From NCBI GenBank assembly GCA_030039575.1, contig JASHVH010000512.1:1-11545 (forward strand): a DNA stretch of 11,545 nt. Reading direction: 5' to 3'. Positions 1 through 6,635 of this stretch are shown here, in pieces (position 1 is the stretch's first letter; every line of letters begins with the position of its first letter). This stretch comes from Acidimicrobiales bacterium (GTDB lineage Bacteria > Actinomycetota > Acidimicrobiia > Acidimicrobiales > Palsa-688). A program made the translations under genes and the position numbers. A model generated the notes under the pieces. It was given only the letters and a program-made list of their open reading frames with translations. It had not been told where the DNA came from and searched no databases.

Positions 1-16
1 ACAAACCTGAGATTTC

Positions 17-30
17 GCCCAAATTTGGGC
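17..30. promoter_or_regulatory. Perfect 14-bp palindrome GCCCAAATTTGGGC
   Basis: The 14 bases are a perfect inverted repeat and are followed directly by CTTTT. Read as RNA it would make a 5-bp stem with an AATT loop and a short T-run, so it could be a weak intrinsic terminator of a gene left of the window. Read as DNA it could be an operator upstream of the secreted-protein gene. The sequence shows the symmetry; the role is inferred and neither choice is proven. Confidence 0.4.
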
Positions 31-54
31 CTTTTGCCGGGCCGCGATGACGCA

Positions 55-60
55 TAAGAT
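55..60 (+). promoter_or_regulatory. Possible -10 element (TAAGAT) for the secreted repeat protein
   Basis: TAAGAT fits the TAnnnT core of actinobacterial -10 boxes. TTGCCG at 34-39 is a 4/6 match to a -35 box, but the 15-bp spacing is short. It would give a leader of about 67 bases before the GTG start. A second TAnnnT (TAGGTT, 77-82) is an alternative. Support is weak and rests only on motif match. Confidence 0.25.
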
Positions 61-123
61 CACCGTGCCCCCGCTGTAGGTTTTGTGAGCCCTCCCGCGC
101 GGGTGATCGCCACTTCTTCGACC

Positions 124-129
124 GGGAGG
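124..129 (+). promoter_or_regulatory. Ribosome binding site GGGAGG supporting the GTG start at 134
   Basis: GGGAGG lies 4 bases before the GTG at 134. The spacing is a little short, but no other start with a good Shine-Dalgarno site precedes the signal peptide, so it decides the start. Confidence 0.55.
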
Positions 130-133
130 CCGA

Positions 134-3100
134 GTGAAGTACCGTCAGGGCCAGCGACGCCCGAAAAAGCTCGAAAGTCTGGCCCGTCTGGCGAACGCCT
201 TTGGCCTGTGGGTGGTGGTGCTGACCGCCACAGCGCTGGTTGGCGCGACGTTGGCCGCCACCACGGTGGCCGTTACGGCGCCGGCGGCTTCGGCCCAGAC
301 AAGCGTTGCTTCACCGTCAGGGTCGTGCGCCGGCGACCCGGCTCAGGAGGAGTGCACGCTCACGGGCGTATCTCTCAGTACCTCGGGGCTGGCCTGTACC
401 ACAGCCTGCGAGTTGAACGTGGGCGTGACAGCCGAACTTACGATCGTAGCTATTTACAACGATGGCTCCGAAGGGCCTCTTAGCGTCGTGGCCGGGAACA
501 GCGGGCCCCAGGCCAGTTTCTCGACCTCTCCCTCACCCTCGACGGCGTTCACTTTGAGCGGCGTAGTCAACGGCCCCGATGACGTAGCCGAAGTCCAATT
601 GACAGCGGACGAAGCCACCACTTCGCCGGCGGTTGTCGAGGTCACTTACGACGGGTTTGATGCGTCCTCCCCGTCGGTCACAGCCGCAGTCAGCCCCACG
701 TGCGGGGCTGCCGGCTTGCCTCAGTGCCAGGAGGTCAATGGCGCCCTCCTCACGGTCTCCGCGGTCGTCACCAGTACTGCTAGCGACACGCCTTTAGCCG
801 GGGCCGTGGCGGACATCGTCCAAGCCGGGCCGGCCAGCGGCACCGGTGCGGTCGTCAGTGACCAACCGTGCTACCCGCAGGATGGCAGCAGCACGTGTGG
901 ACCGGTGCCGGCCGGCGACCCAGCCACCGCCTCGGCCGCCACTTGTACGACACCGGCGACCGGGTCCTGTTCGCTTACCGCGATGTGGGACGGGAGCCAG
1001 GAAGACTTCTCGAGCCCCGACACAGTGACGCTTTACCCACCTCCCGGGTACGCGGTTACCTCGGTTTCCGGTTGCACCGGCGTCACGGGGACAGACCCGG
1101 CGCTCACCTGCGACCTCACCGTCCCGGATGGTAGCAGTCCCCTTGCGGTTGTTTTCGGCTTGGAGCCAGTGGCCCTTTTAACCGTGAGCCTGGCCGGCCC
1201 GCTGGAGCCCAGCCAGCCGAGCGCGGTGCTGGGTGAGCCATCTTCCGGTGGCACCGTTTACGACAACGATGCGGTCGACGGGACGACGGTGACCGTCTCC
1301 CCGATCGGCACCCCGAACGGAGGGGCGGCGGCTGAGCCGAGCACCTGCCGGGTGCAGGGTGGGAGCCCCGGCGGTACGGGCGCCGGCGTCGATGCCTCCT
1401 GCACCCTTGCCCTCGCGCCCGGCACGTACAGCGTTTCGCTGCCTGCGACGATCAGTACTCCTGAAAGCGAGGTGGACATCGCCCTGGCGTACGTCACGGG
1501 TGAGAACCCCCAACCCGTGACCTTGGGCCCGGGCCAGGACCAGGACGTCAGCTTTGCCAGCGCCTACGAGCCGGCCATTACGGTGGACCTGGCCGGGCCG
1601 CTGGAGCCGGACGAGCAGGGCGAGGTGACGGGTGACCTCGCTGGCCTGGGCCCCATTTATGACAACGACGCGGTCGACGGGACGACGGTGACGATTACCC
1701 CGGCGGTCGGGACGGCGGGCACGACGGCCTCCTGCCAGGTCGAGGGCGGTTACCCGGGTGACAACGTGGACTACGGCGAGGCGGCGTCGTGCAGCGTAAA
1801 CGTCCCGCCCGGCACGTACAGCGTCTCGGTGCCTTCCACGATCGAGACGCCGTACAGCGAGGTCGGTATCCCCCTGGCCTACGTGACCGGCGCCGACCCA
1901 CAAACGGTGACGGTCGCCGCCGGGGCCGACCAGGACGTCAATTTTGCCAGCGAGTACGAGCCAACTGTGACTGTGGACCTCGATGGCCCGCTGGAGCCGG
2001 GGTGTGCCTCCGGCAACTGTTCTGCCGAAGGCGCGGTGTACGACAATGACGCCGTCGACGGGGTAACGGCCACCATCAACCCGAGCGGAGCGTCGTCGGG
2101 GATCGGGCAGACGTGCCAACTCGAGGGTGGTTACCCGGGGGACAACACCGACTACGGCCAGGCCGCGTCATGCACCCTCGGCGAGCCACCCGGGACGTAC
2201 AGCGTCTCGCTCCCCTCCACCATCGAGACGCCCTACAGCGAGGTGGGCATCCCGCTCGCCTACGTGACCGGCCAAGATCCCCAGTCCGTGACACTGAGCG
2301 CGGGAGACAACGCGACGGTCAAATTTACGAGCGCTTACGAGCCGACGATAAGTGTCACCCTGGCCGGCCCGTTGGAACCGGCCTGCACCACCGGCACTTG
2401 CGCGCCTGGTGCCAAGGTCTACGACGACGACTCGGTCAATGGCACCACCGTGACGGTCAAGCCCACCGGCGCCACGTCAGGGCCGGCGACAACCTGCCAG
2501 GTCGAAGGCGGCGAGCCTGACGGCACGGCTGGGGCGCGCCAGGAAGCTTCGTGCGATGTGGGGGTTGCGCCTGGGACGTACAAGGTTTCGGTACCGGCGC
2601 AGATCGCACCGAGCCCTGATTACGGGTGGGGTTACATCGACGTCAACGGCGCTGACCCTCGGCAGGTGACGGTCGGTTCGAGTGGGGCCGGCACCGTCGC
2701 TTTCACCACCACCTACGCGGCGATGGACAACGTGGGGTCCGGCCCAGGGTCGGCCCGCACCAAGGACGGTTTACTTACAGCCAGCGGCAGCGGCGGCACC
2801 GGCACCGTGACGGTGGGCGAGTACAGTTCGGACCCGGAAGGGCTGCCCACGTTCAACAAGTACAGCGACAGCAACGACTTTTTCGACGTCTCGGTCTCAT
2901 CCGACAGCACCTTCCAGAAGCTCGTGTTCACGATCTGCGGCTTGGCCGGGAACGCCGACGCCATGTCGTGGTGGGACACGACCACGGCCGGGGCCAACGG
3001 GGGCTGGGCACCGGTGGCGCCGGCTTCGACCGTAGTGTCCCTAAAACCCGGTTGCCTGACGGCGACCATCACCGGCACTACCAGTCCCGCCGTGACTGAC

Positions 3101-3727
3101 TTGGGCGGGACGGTGTTCGCCGTGGCGTTGCGGCTCGCCGCCCAACGAGTCAGCTTCACGACGGCCGGCCCGAGCCGGGCCGTGGCCGGGGACAGCTACA
3201 AGCCACTCGCGGTGGCCAGTTCGAAGTTGCCGGTGGCGTACAGCATCGACCCGAGCTCGGCTAAGGGCGCCTGTCTGGTCACGTCTGATGGCACGGTCAG
3301 GTTCACCGGGCCCGGCCTGTGCGCGCTCGACGCCACCCAAGCCGGCAACTCTCATTGGGCGGCCGCATCGGTTAAGCGGGATTTCACCGTCCTCGCCGGT
3401 AGGCCCGTCGCCCAGGACGCCAGCTATTCGACGGGGATGGGAAGGGCCCTCAGAGTTGCAGCCAGGAAAGGCATCTTGGCCAAGGACAGCGTGAACGACG
3501 CCACCATCTCCTCCCACACTGCACCCGCCCATGGCACGCTCGTCCTGTTGGGCAACGGCGCCTTCACGTACGTGCCGCGGCCATCTTTTTCCGGGACGGA
3601 CCATTTCACGTACACCCTCCGCAATAGCCTCGGCCGCTCAAGCGCCACCATAAGCATCGAAGTTGGACATCTCACGCAAGTCGGGGACCTGACGCGTGGG
3701 CCAGAAAGCCAGGAAAAACGGGGCTAG
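134..3727 (+). CDS. Large secreted multi-module repeat protein (Ig-like and cadherin-like modules), function unknown
   Basis: This is a 1197-residue exported protein that I cannot assign to a named family. Residues 1-24 are basic, 25-49 form a hydrophobic core, and an AxA-type signal peptidase site (ASA|Q) sits at 54/55. Residues ~60-180 resemble a bacterial Ig-like (Big_2) fold, and ~186-345 form a second cysteine-containing module. Four tandem repeats span ~350-863, each with LxGPLEP, YD(N/D)D(A/S)V(D/N)G, a cysteine pair and PGTY(S/K)VS. Residues ~864-1000 resemble a module seen in large actinobacterial surface proteins (GTVTV, a central C, a second C). Residues ~1006-1092 resemble an MBG/Ig-like module, and ~1095-1178 a cadherin-like tandem module (GTDHFTYT). 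The C-terminus has no LPxTG, membrane helix or other anchor, so the protein is released or held by its N-terminus. Residues 19-729 contain one basic residue (R406). The role is probably surface or matrix adhesion, by inference. The GTG start is chosen for its Shine-Dalgarno site and signal peptide. Confidence 0.88.
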   Translation: MKYRQGQRRPKKLESLARLANAFGLWVVVLTATALVGATLAATTVAVTAPAASAQTSVASPSGSCAGDPAQEECTLTGVSLSTSGLACTTACELNVGVTAELTIVAIYNDGSEGPLSVVAGNSGPQASFSTSPSPSTAFTLSGVVNGPDDVAEVQLTADEATTSPAVVEVTYDGFDASSPSVTAAVSPTCGAAGLPQCQEVNGALLTVSAVVTSTASDTPLAGAVADIVQAGPASGTGAVVSDQPCYPQDGSSTCGPVPAGDPATASAATCTTPATGSCSLTAMWDGSQEDFSSPDTVTLYPPPGYAVTSVSGCTGVTGTDPALTCDLTVPDGSSPLAVVFGLEPVALLTVSLAGPLEPSQPSAVLGEPSSGGTVYDNDAVDGTTVTVSPIGTPNGGAAAEPSTCRVQGGSPGGTGAGVDASCTLALAPGTYSVSLPATISTPESEVDIALAYVTGENPQPVTLGPGQDQDVSFASAYEPAITVDLAGPLEPDEQGEVTGDLAGLGPIYDNDAVDGTTVTITPAVGTAGTTASCQVEGGYPGDNVDYGEAASCSVNVPPGTYSVSVPSTIETPYSEVGIPLAYVTGADPQTVTVAAGADQDVNFASEYEPTVTVDLDGPLEPGCASGNCSAEGAVYDNDAVDGVTATINPSGASSGIGQTCQLEGGYPGDNTDYGQAASCTLGEPPGTYSVSLPSTIETPYSEVGIPLAYVTGQDPQSVTLSAGDNATVKFTSAYEPTISVTLAGPLEPACTTGTCAPGAKVYDDDSVNGTTVTVKPTGATSGPATTCQVEGGEPDGTAGARQEASCDVGVAPGTYKVSVPAQIAPSPDYGWGYIDVNGADPRQVTVGSSGAGTVAFTTTYAAMDNVGSGPGSARTKDGLLTASGSGGTGTVTVGEYSSDPEGLPTFNKYSDSNDFFDVSVSSDSTFQKLVFTICGLAGNADAMSWWDTTTAGANGGWAPVAPASTVVSLKPGCLTATITGTTSPAVTDLGGTVFAVALRLAAQRVSFTTAGPSRAVAGDSYKPLAVASSKLPVAYSIDPSSAKGACLVTSDGTVRFTGPGLCALDATQAGNSHWAAASVKRDFTVLAGRPVAQDASYSTGMGRALRVAARKGILAKDSVNDATISSHTAPAHGTLVLLGNGAFTYVPRPSFSGTDHFTYTLRNSLGRSSATISIEVGHLTQVGDLTRGPESQEKRG
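1181..1579 (+). repeat. Protein-coding tandem repeat, unit 1 of 4 (133 residues)
   Basis: This unit runs from TVSLAGPLEP (T350) to residue 482. It carries YDNDAVDG at 376-383, a TC...ASC cysteine pair, APGTYSVSLP and a closing FASAYEP. It is the most divergent of the first three units and contains R406, the only basic residue between residues 19 and 729. Confidence 0.85.
1580..1969 (+). repeat. Protein-coding tandem repeat, unit 2 of 4 (130 residues)
   Basis: This unit runs from TVDLAGPLEP and contains YDNDAVDG, CQVEGGYPGDN, PPGTYSVSVP, the tract STIETPYSEVGIPLAYVTG, and FASEYEP. The 19-residue tract is identical in unit 3, which points to a recent duplication of units 2 and 3. There is no lysine or arginine in the unit. 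Confidence 0.88.
1970..2350 (+). repeat. Protein-coding tandem repeat, unit 3 of 4 (127 residues), with an added cysteine pair
   Basis: This unit shares the STIETPYSEVGIPLAYVTG tract with unit 2. It gains a short CxxxxC loop (C624 and C629) just after GPLEP, which units 1 and 2 lack. K730 near its end is the first lysine after the signal n-region. Confidence 0.88.
2351..2722 (+). repeat. Protein-coding tandem repeat, unit 4 of 4 (about 124 residues), divergent last unit
   Basis: This unit starts SVTLAGPLEP and has the same added CxxxxC loop as unit 3 (C751, C756). The acidic loop reads YDDDSVNG and the strand motif reads PGTYKVSVP. Lysines and arginines reappear here. The right edge, near FTTTYAA, is approximate. 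Confidence 0.8.
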
Positions 3728-3854
3728 CGCGACCGCGAGCAGCAAGCCTCGGTAATCAGGTGCCCACGCGTGCCGCGCCTGGCCGCCTTTCCTAAGGGGT
3801 TTGGGCGGCACCGAGCGCTAAACCGGGCATTCTCCGCATTTGTTAGAATTTGCC
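3728..3854. other. Intergenic region between the repeat protein and the LuxR regulator, with a 6-bp stem-loop
   Basis: This gap holds no gene. GCCGCC at 3782-3787 can pair with GGCGGC at 3804-3809 across a 16-base loop. There is no T-run after it, so it is a poor intrinsic terminator, though it could slow readthrough from the upstream gene. The 3' end becomes AT-rich and holds the candidate promoter described separately. ATTTG occurs twice, exactly 10 bp apart (3838-3842 and 3848-3852). Confidence 0.35.
3844..3849 (+). promoter_or_regulatory. Candidate leaderless -10 box (TAGAAT) for the LuxR regulator
   Basis: TAGAAT differs from TATAAT at one base. It ends 5 bases before the GTG at 3855, which puts transcription initiation at or next to the start codon. 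No Shine-Dalgarno site precedes either the TTG at 3840 or the GTG at 3855, which fits a leaderless transcript. No -35 match is visible. The sequence shows the match and spacing; the leaderless start is inferred. Confidence 0.45.
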
Positions 3855-6635
3855 GTGGCGCTCTTCGAGCGGGGGGATGCAAGCGCAGCTATCGAAGCAA
3901 CCTTGGAGTCGGTCGCCAATGGGGGGCCCAGGGCCGTTTTCCTAGTCGGGGAACCGGGGCTCGGCAAGACCTCGCTGTTCGGGCAGGCGTGTTCCCAGGC
4001 CGGCGCCCGGGGTCTCCTGGTCGGCTCTGCGACGTGCTGGGACGTGGAAGCTTCCATTCCGTTCGGCGTCCTCGACCGGTTGCTCTCCCAGCTTGGCGTC
4101 CAGGTCCGGCAGGAGCTTCCCGCCGCCAGGCCGCTAGCGGAGCTCCGTGCCAGTCGCTATCTCGAGACGCTCGACCGGCTCCAAAATGTCGCCCCGGCTC
4201 CCTTGTTGATCGCCCTCGACGACCTTCACTGGGCCGACCCCGACTCCCTTAAAATGTTCAGCTTCCTTGTGCGGCAACTGAAGAAGGCGCGGGTTGCCTT
4301 TCTGGCCACGATGCGCCCCTGGCCGCCGGACGCGCTAAATGAGGCACGCCGGCTGGTGGAGAAGGACCTGGGCCGTTTGGAGGTCCTCGAGCCGCTATCG
4401 GTACAGGCCGGCGCCCGCTTGTTGACGGAGCGGTTGGGGGAGCCAGTGGCTGAGGACCGGGCTGCGGCAGCCACGCGGGCCTGTGCAGGTAACCCGTTCT
4501 TGCTGGGCGAGGTGGCAGCGGCGTGGTCGGCAGGGGACGACCCGTTGGGCAAATCGGCAGCCAAGTTGACGGAACGGCTCCTCCTCTCACGGTTTGCCGG
4601 AGTGGGGGGTGCGGCATTGCGGTGGGCTAGGGCCGCCAGCGTGCTCGGCGCCCGCTTCCAGCCCTGGCTGGTGAGCTCCTTGACGGGCCAGGACGATGAC
4701 GAGACGGCGGTAGCGTTCGAAGCCCTCGTGAACGCCGGGCTGGTGCGCCCAGCCGCGGCCCAACCCCGGGGTGGCGAGGCGGCCGAGTTCGTGCACCCCT
4801 TGTTGCGCCAGGTCCTCTACGAGGACATGGCCGCGCCTGTGCGTCAGGGAATGCACGCCGGCGCCTTCCACCTGCTCGTCGAGAGGGGCGCGGGCCCCGC
4901 CGAAGCGGCGCCACATGCGCTGGCGGCCCATCTCGAGGGGAATGCCCGGGCCGTGCACGCCCTGACGGCGGCCGGTCAGGCCGCGTTCGAGGTTGGCGCC
5001 GTTGCCACGGCCGCCGAGCACCTCGAAGGAGCCGTGCGCCTCGCCGGCCCCGCCGCGTCAACCGGGCTCCTGGCCAGCCTGGGCCAGGCTTACCTGCTGT
5101 CGGGCCGGGTTGACCAAGCGGTCGAGTTGGCTAGGCGCGCCCTGGCGGACGAGAGCGGCGCCGAGCCCGATCGCGTGGGGTCACTCCGGTTGCTGGCGCG
5201 GGCCTTGCTGGCGGCCGGCCTCCATCGCGATGCGACACGCTGCTTCGAAGAGGCCAGCGAACTGGCCGCCCACCACCACCCTGACCTGGCGGCCGAGATA
5301 CTGCTGGACGCGCCGTTCAGGAGCTGGCCCTTCGAAGGGGTTCACACGGCGCGCACGCTCACCCGGCGAGCACTGCACCTGCTGGAGGGAACAGAGAACC
5401 ACTTGCTGCGCCAAAGCGCCCTTAGCGCTGACGGGTTCCTGGCTTTCATGTCGGGCGACCCGGTCCACCTCGACACGATGGCGGACGTGGTCCGGGCCAG
5501 CTTGGAGCGCGGCCGCAACGAGGCTTCCTGGAGCTGGGACGTCGTGTTCGCGTACACGAACGCAGCCAAGGTGGCTGAAAGGTTCGATGAATGCTGCTCG
5601 CTGTCTGAGACCTTGCTTCAGAGCGCAGAAGAGCAAGGGGCCATGCTCACCTACCAGACGTTAGCGGTGTCCCGCTCCGACATCTTGTGGCGTATCGGTC
5701 GCCTTGACGATGCCAGGGCACTGCTGGTGGCGGCGGCCGAGCTGTCGGACTTGTCCCCCATGATCGCCCCCTTCGCGTCCATTGGGCTGGCCAACACATG
5801 TCACGAGATGGGAGACGGGCCGGGGACGGATTTCTGGACGGCCCGAGTAGAAGAGCTCATGGCGACTATGGGTGAGTCTGCTTACCTTCGCCTGTGGCTG
5901 TGCTTGCTTGCGGGCCGCACGGCCTTGCGCAGAGGGCTACTGGGGCTGGCCTTGCAAATGAGCGAGCTGGCCGCCCGCACGGCTGAGGCGTCGGGCATCC
6001 TCGAACCCTGTGCCGTACCTTGGCACGGGACGGCCATTGAAGCGATGGTCGCCGCCGGCCGGCTCGGGCCGGCCGCGCAATTGGTCGACCGGCTCGAGGC
6101 CATCTGCGCACGGCTGCCGTGTCATGCCCCGCGGGCCGTAGCCGCGGCCGGCCGGGCGGCCATTGCGTGGAGGAGCGGCGACCTGGCCCGAGCCGACCTC
6201 AACTACCAGGAAGCGCTGGAACACAACGGCGCCGTGCCGATGCCGCTGGCGGAGGCCGAAACACTTATTGGTTACGGCCGGTTCCTCCGCCAGAACGGGA
6301 GGTTGGGCCCGGCACAGGAAGTTTTGCAGCGCGCCGTTGAGCTCACGAGCCCTATAGGCGCCAGGCGGCTCGAAGGCCTGGCGACCGAGGAGCTGGCGAC
6401 GGCCAGTGGCCGGCGAAACCCGTCCCCTGGCAAGTCGCCCCGGGCGCGGCTTACGCCCCAGGAGGAGCGCGTGGCCAATTTGGCCGCCGCCGGTTTCACC
6501 AACCAGGAGATCGCCACCCGTCTTTTCTTGTCGGTAAAGACCGTTGACCATCACCTATCGCGGGTCTACGCCAAACTCGGGCGCTCGCGGCGAGACCTGA
6601 TGCTGTCCGGTGACGCCAGCCGGTCGTCGAGCTGA
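3855..6635 (+). CDS. LAL-type LuxR-family transcriptional regulator (MalT-like STAND ATPase with C-terminal HTH)
   Basis: This 926-residue protein is a large ATP-binding LuxR-type regulator, a family that couples ATP and inducer binding to DNA binding. Walker A is GEPGLGKT at 32-39. Walker B is LIALDDLHWAD at 118-128. A winged-helix-like segment with FVHPLLRQVLYEDM follows, around residues 311-324. Residues ~340-850 are alanine- and leucine-rich helical repeats of TPR type, the usual sensor region. The LuxR HTH lies at 866-915 (LTPQEERVANLAAAGFTNQEI, then SVKTVDHHLSRVYAKLG). The GTG at 3855 is preferred because MALFERGDASAAIEATL matches the usual start of LAL proteins and a -10 box lies just upstream; TTG at 3840 would add five residues. 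The inducer and target genes are unknown, and the repeat-protein gene upstream is only a candidate. The last 26 codons and stop are antisense to the end of the helicase gene. Confidence 0.9.
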   Translation: MALFERGDASAAIEATLESVANGGPRAVFLVGEPGLGKTSLFGQACSQAGARGLLVGSATCWDVEASIPFGVLDRLLSQLGVQVRQELPAARPLAELRASRYLETLDRLQNVAPAPLLIALDDLHWADPDSLKMFSFLVRQLKKARVAFLATMRPWPPDALNEARRLVEKDLGRLEVLEPLSVQAGARLLTERLGEPVAEDRAAAATRACAGNPFLLGEVAAAWSAGDDPLGKSAAKLTERLLLSRFAGVGGAALRWARAASVLGARFQPWLVSSLTGQDDDETAVAFEALVNAGLVRPAAAQPRGGEAAEFVHPLLRQVLYEDMAAPVRQGMHAGAFHLLVERGAGPAEAAPHALAAHLEGNARAVHALTAAGQAAFEVGAVATAAEHLEGAVRLAGPAASTGLLASLGQAYLLSGRVDQAVELARRALADESGAEPDRVGSLRLLARALLAAGLHRDATRCFEEASELAAHHHPDLAAEILLDAPFRSWPFEGVHTARTLTRRALHLLEGTENHLLRQSALSADGFLAFMSGDPVHLDTMADVVRASLERGRNEASWSWDVVFAYTNAAKVAERFDECCSLSETLLQSAEEQGAMLTYQTLAVSRSDILWRIGRLDDARALLVAAAELSDLSPMIAPFASIGLANTCHEMGDGPGTDFWTARVEELMATMGESAYLRLWLCLLAGRTALRRGLLGLALQMSELAARTAEASGILEPCAVPWHGTAIEAMVAAGRLGPAAQLVDRLEAICARLPCHAPRAVAAAGRAAIAWRSGDLARADLNYQEALEHNGAVPMPLAEAETLIGYGRFLRQNGRLGPAQEVLQRAVELTSPIGARRLEGLATEELATASGRRNPSPGKSPRARLTPQEERVANLAAAGFTNQEIATRLFLSVKTVDHHLSRVYAKLGRSRRDLMLSGDASRSSS

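Noticed and set aside
94..103. 10-bp palindrome CCCGCGCGGG in the leader of the repeat protein
   Set aside because: Pure G+C palindromes of this length are expected by chance here, and no extended symmetry or paired copy is seen.
1178..2119. 313-codon open frame on the minus strand inside the repeat protein
   Set aside because: It is a GC-bias shadow: Arg/Gly/Asp-rich, no recognizable domain, and it repeats because the sense gene repeats.
3765..3772. 8-bp palindrome CACGCGTG in the intergenic gap
   Set aside because: Too short to mean much in GC-rich DNA and not part of a longer symmetric site.
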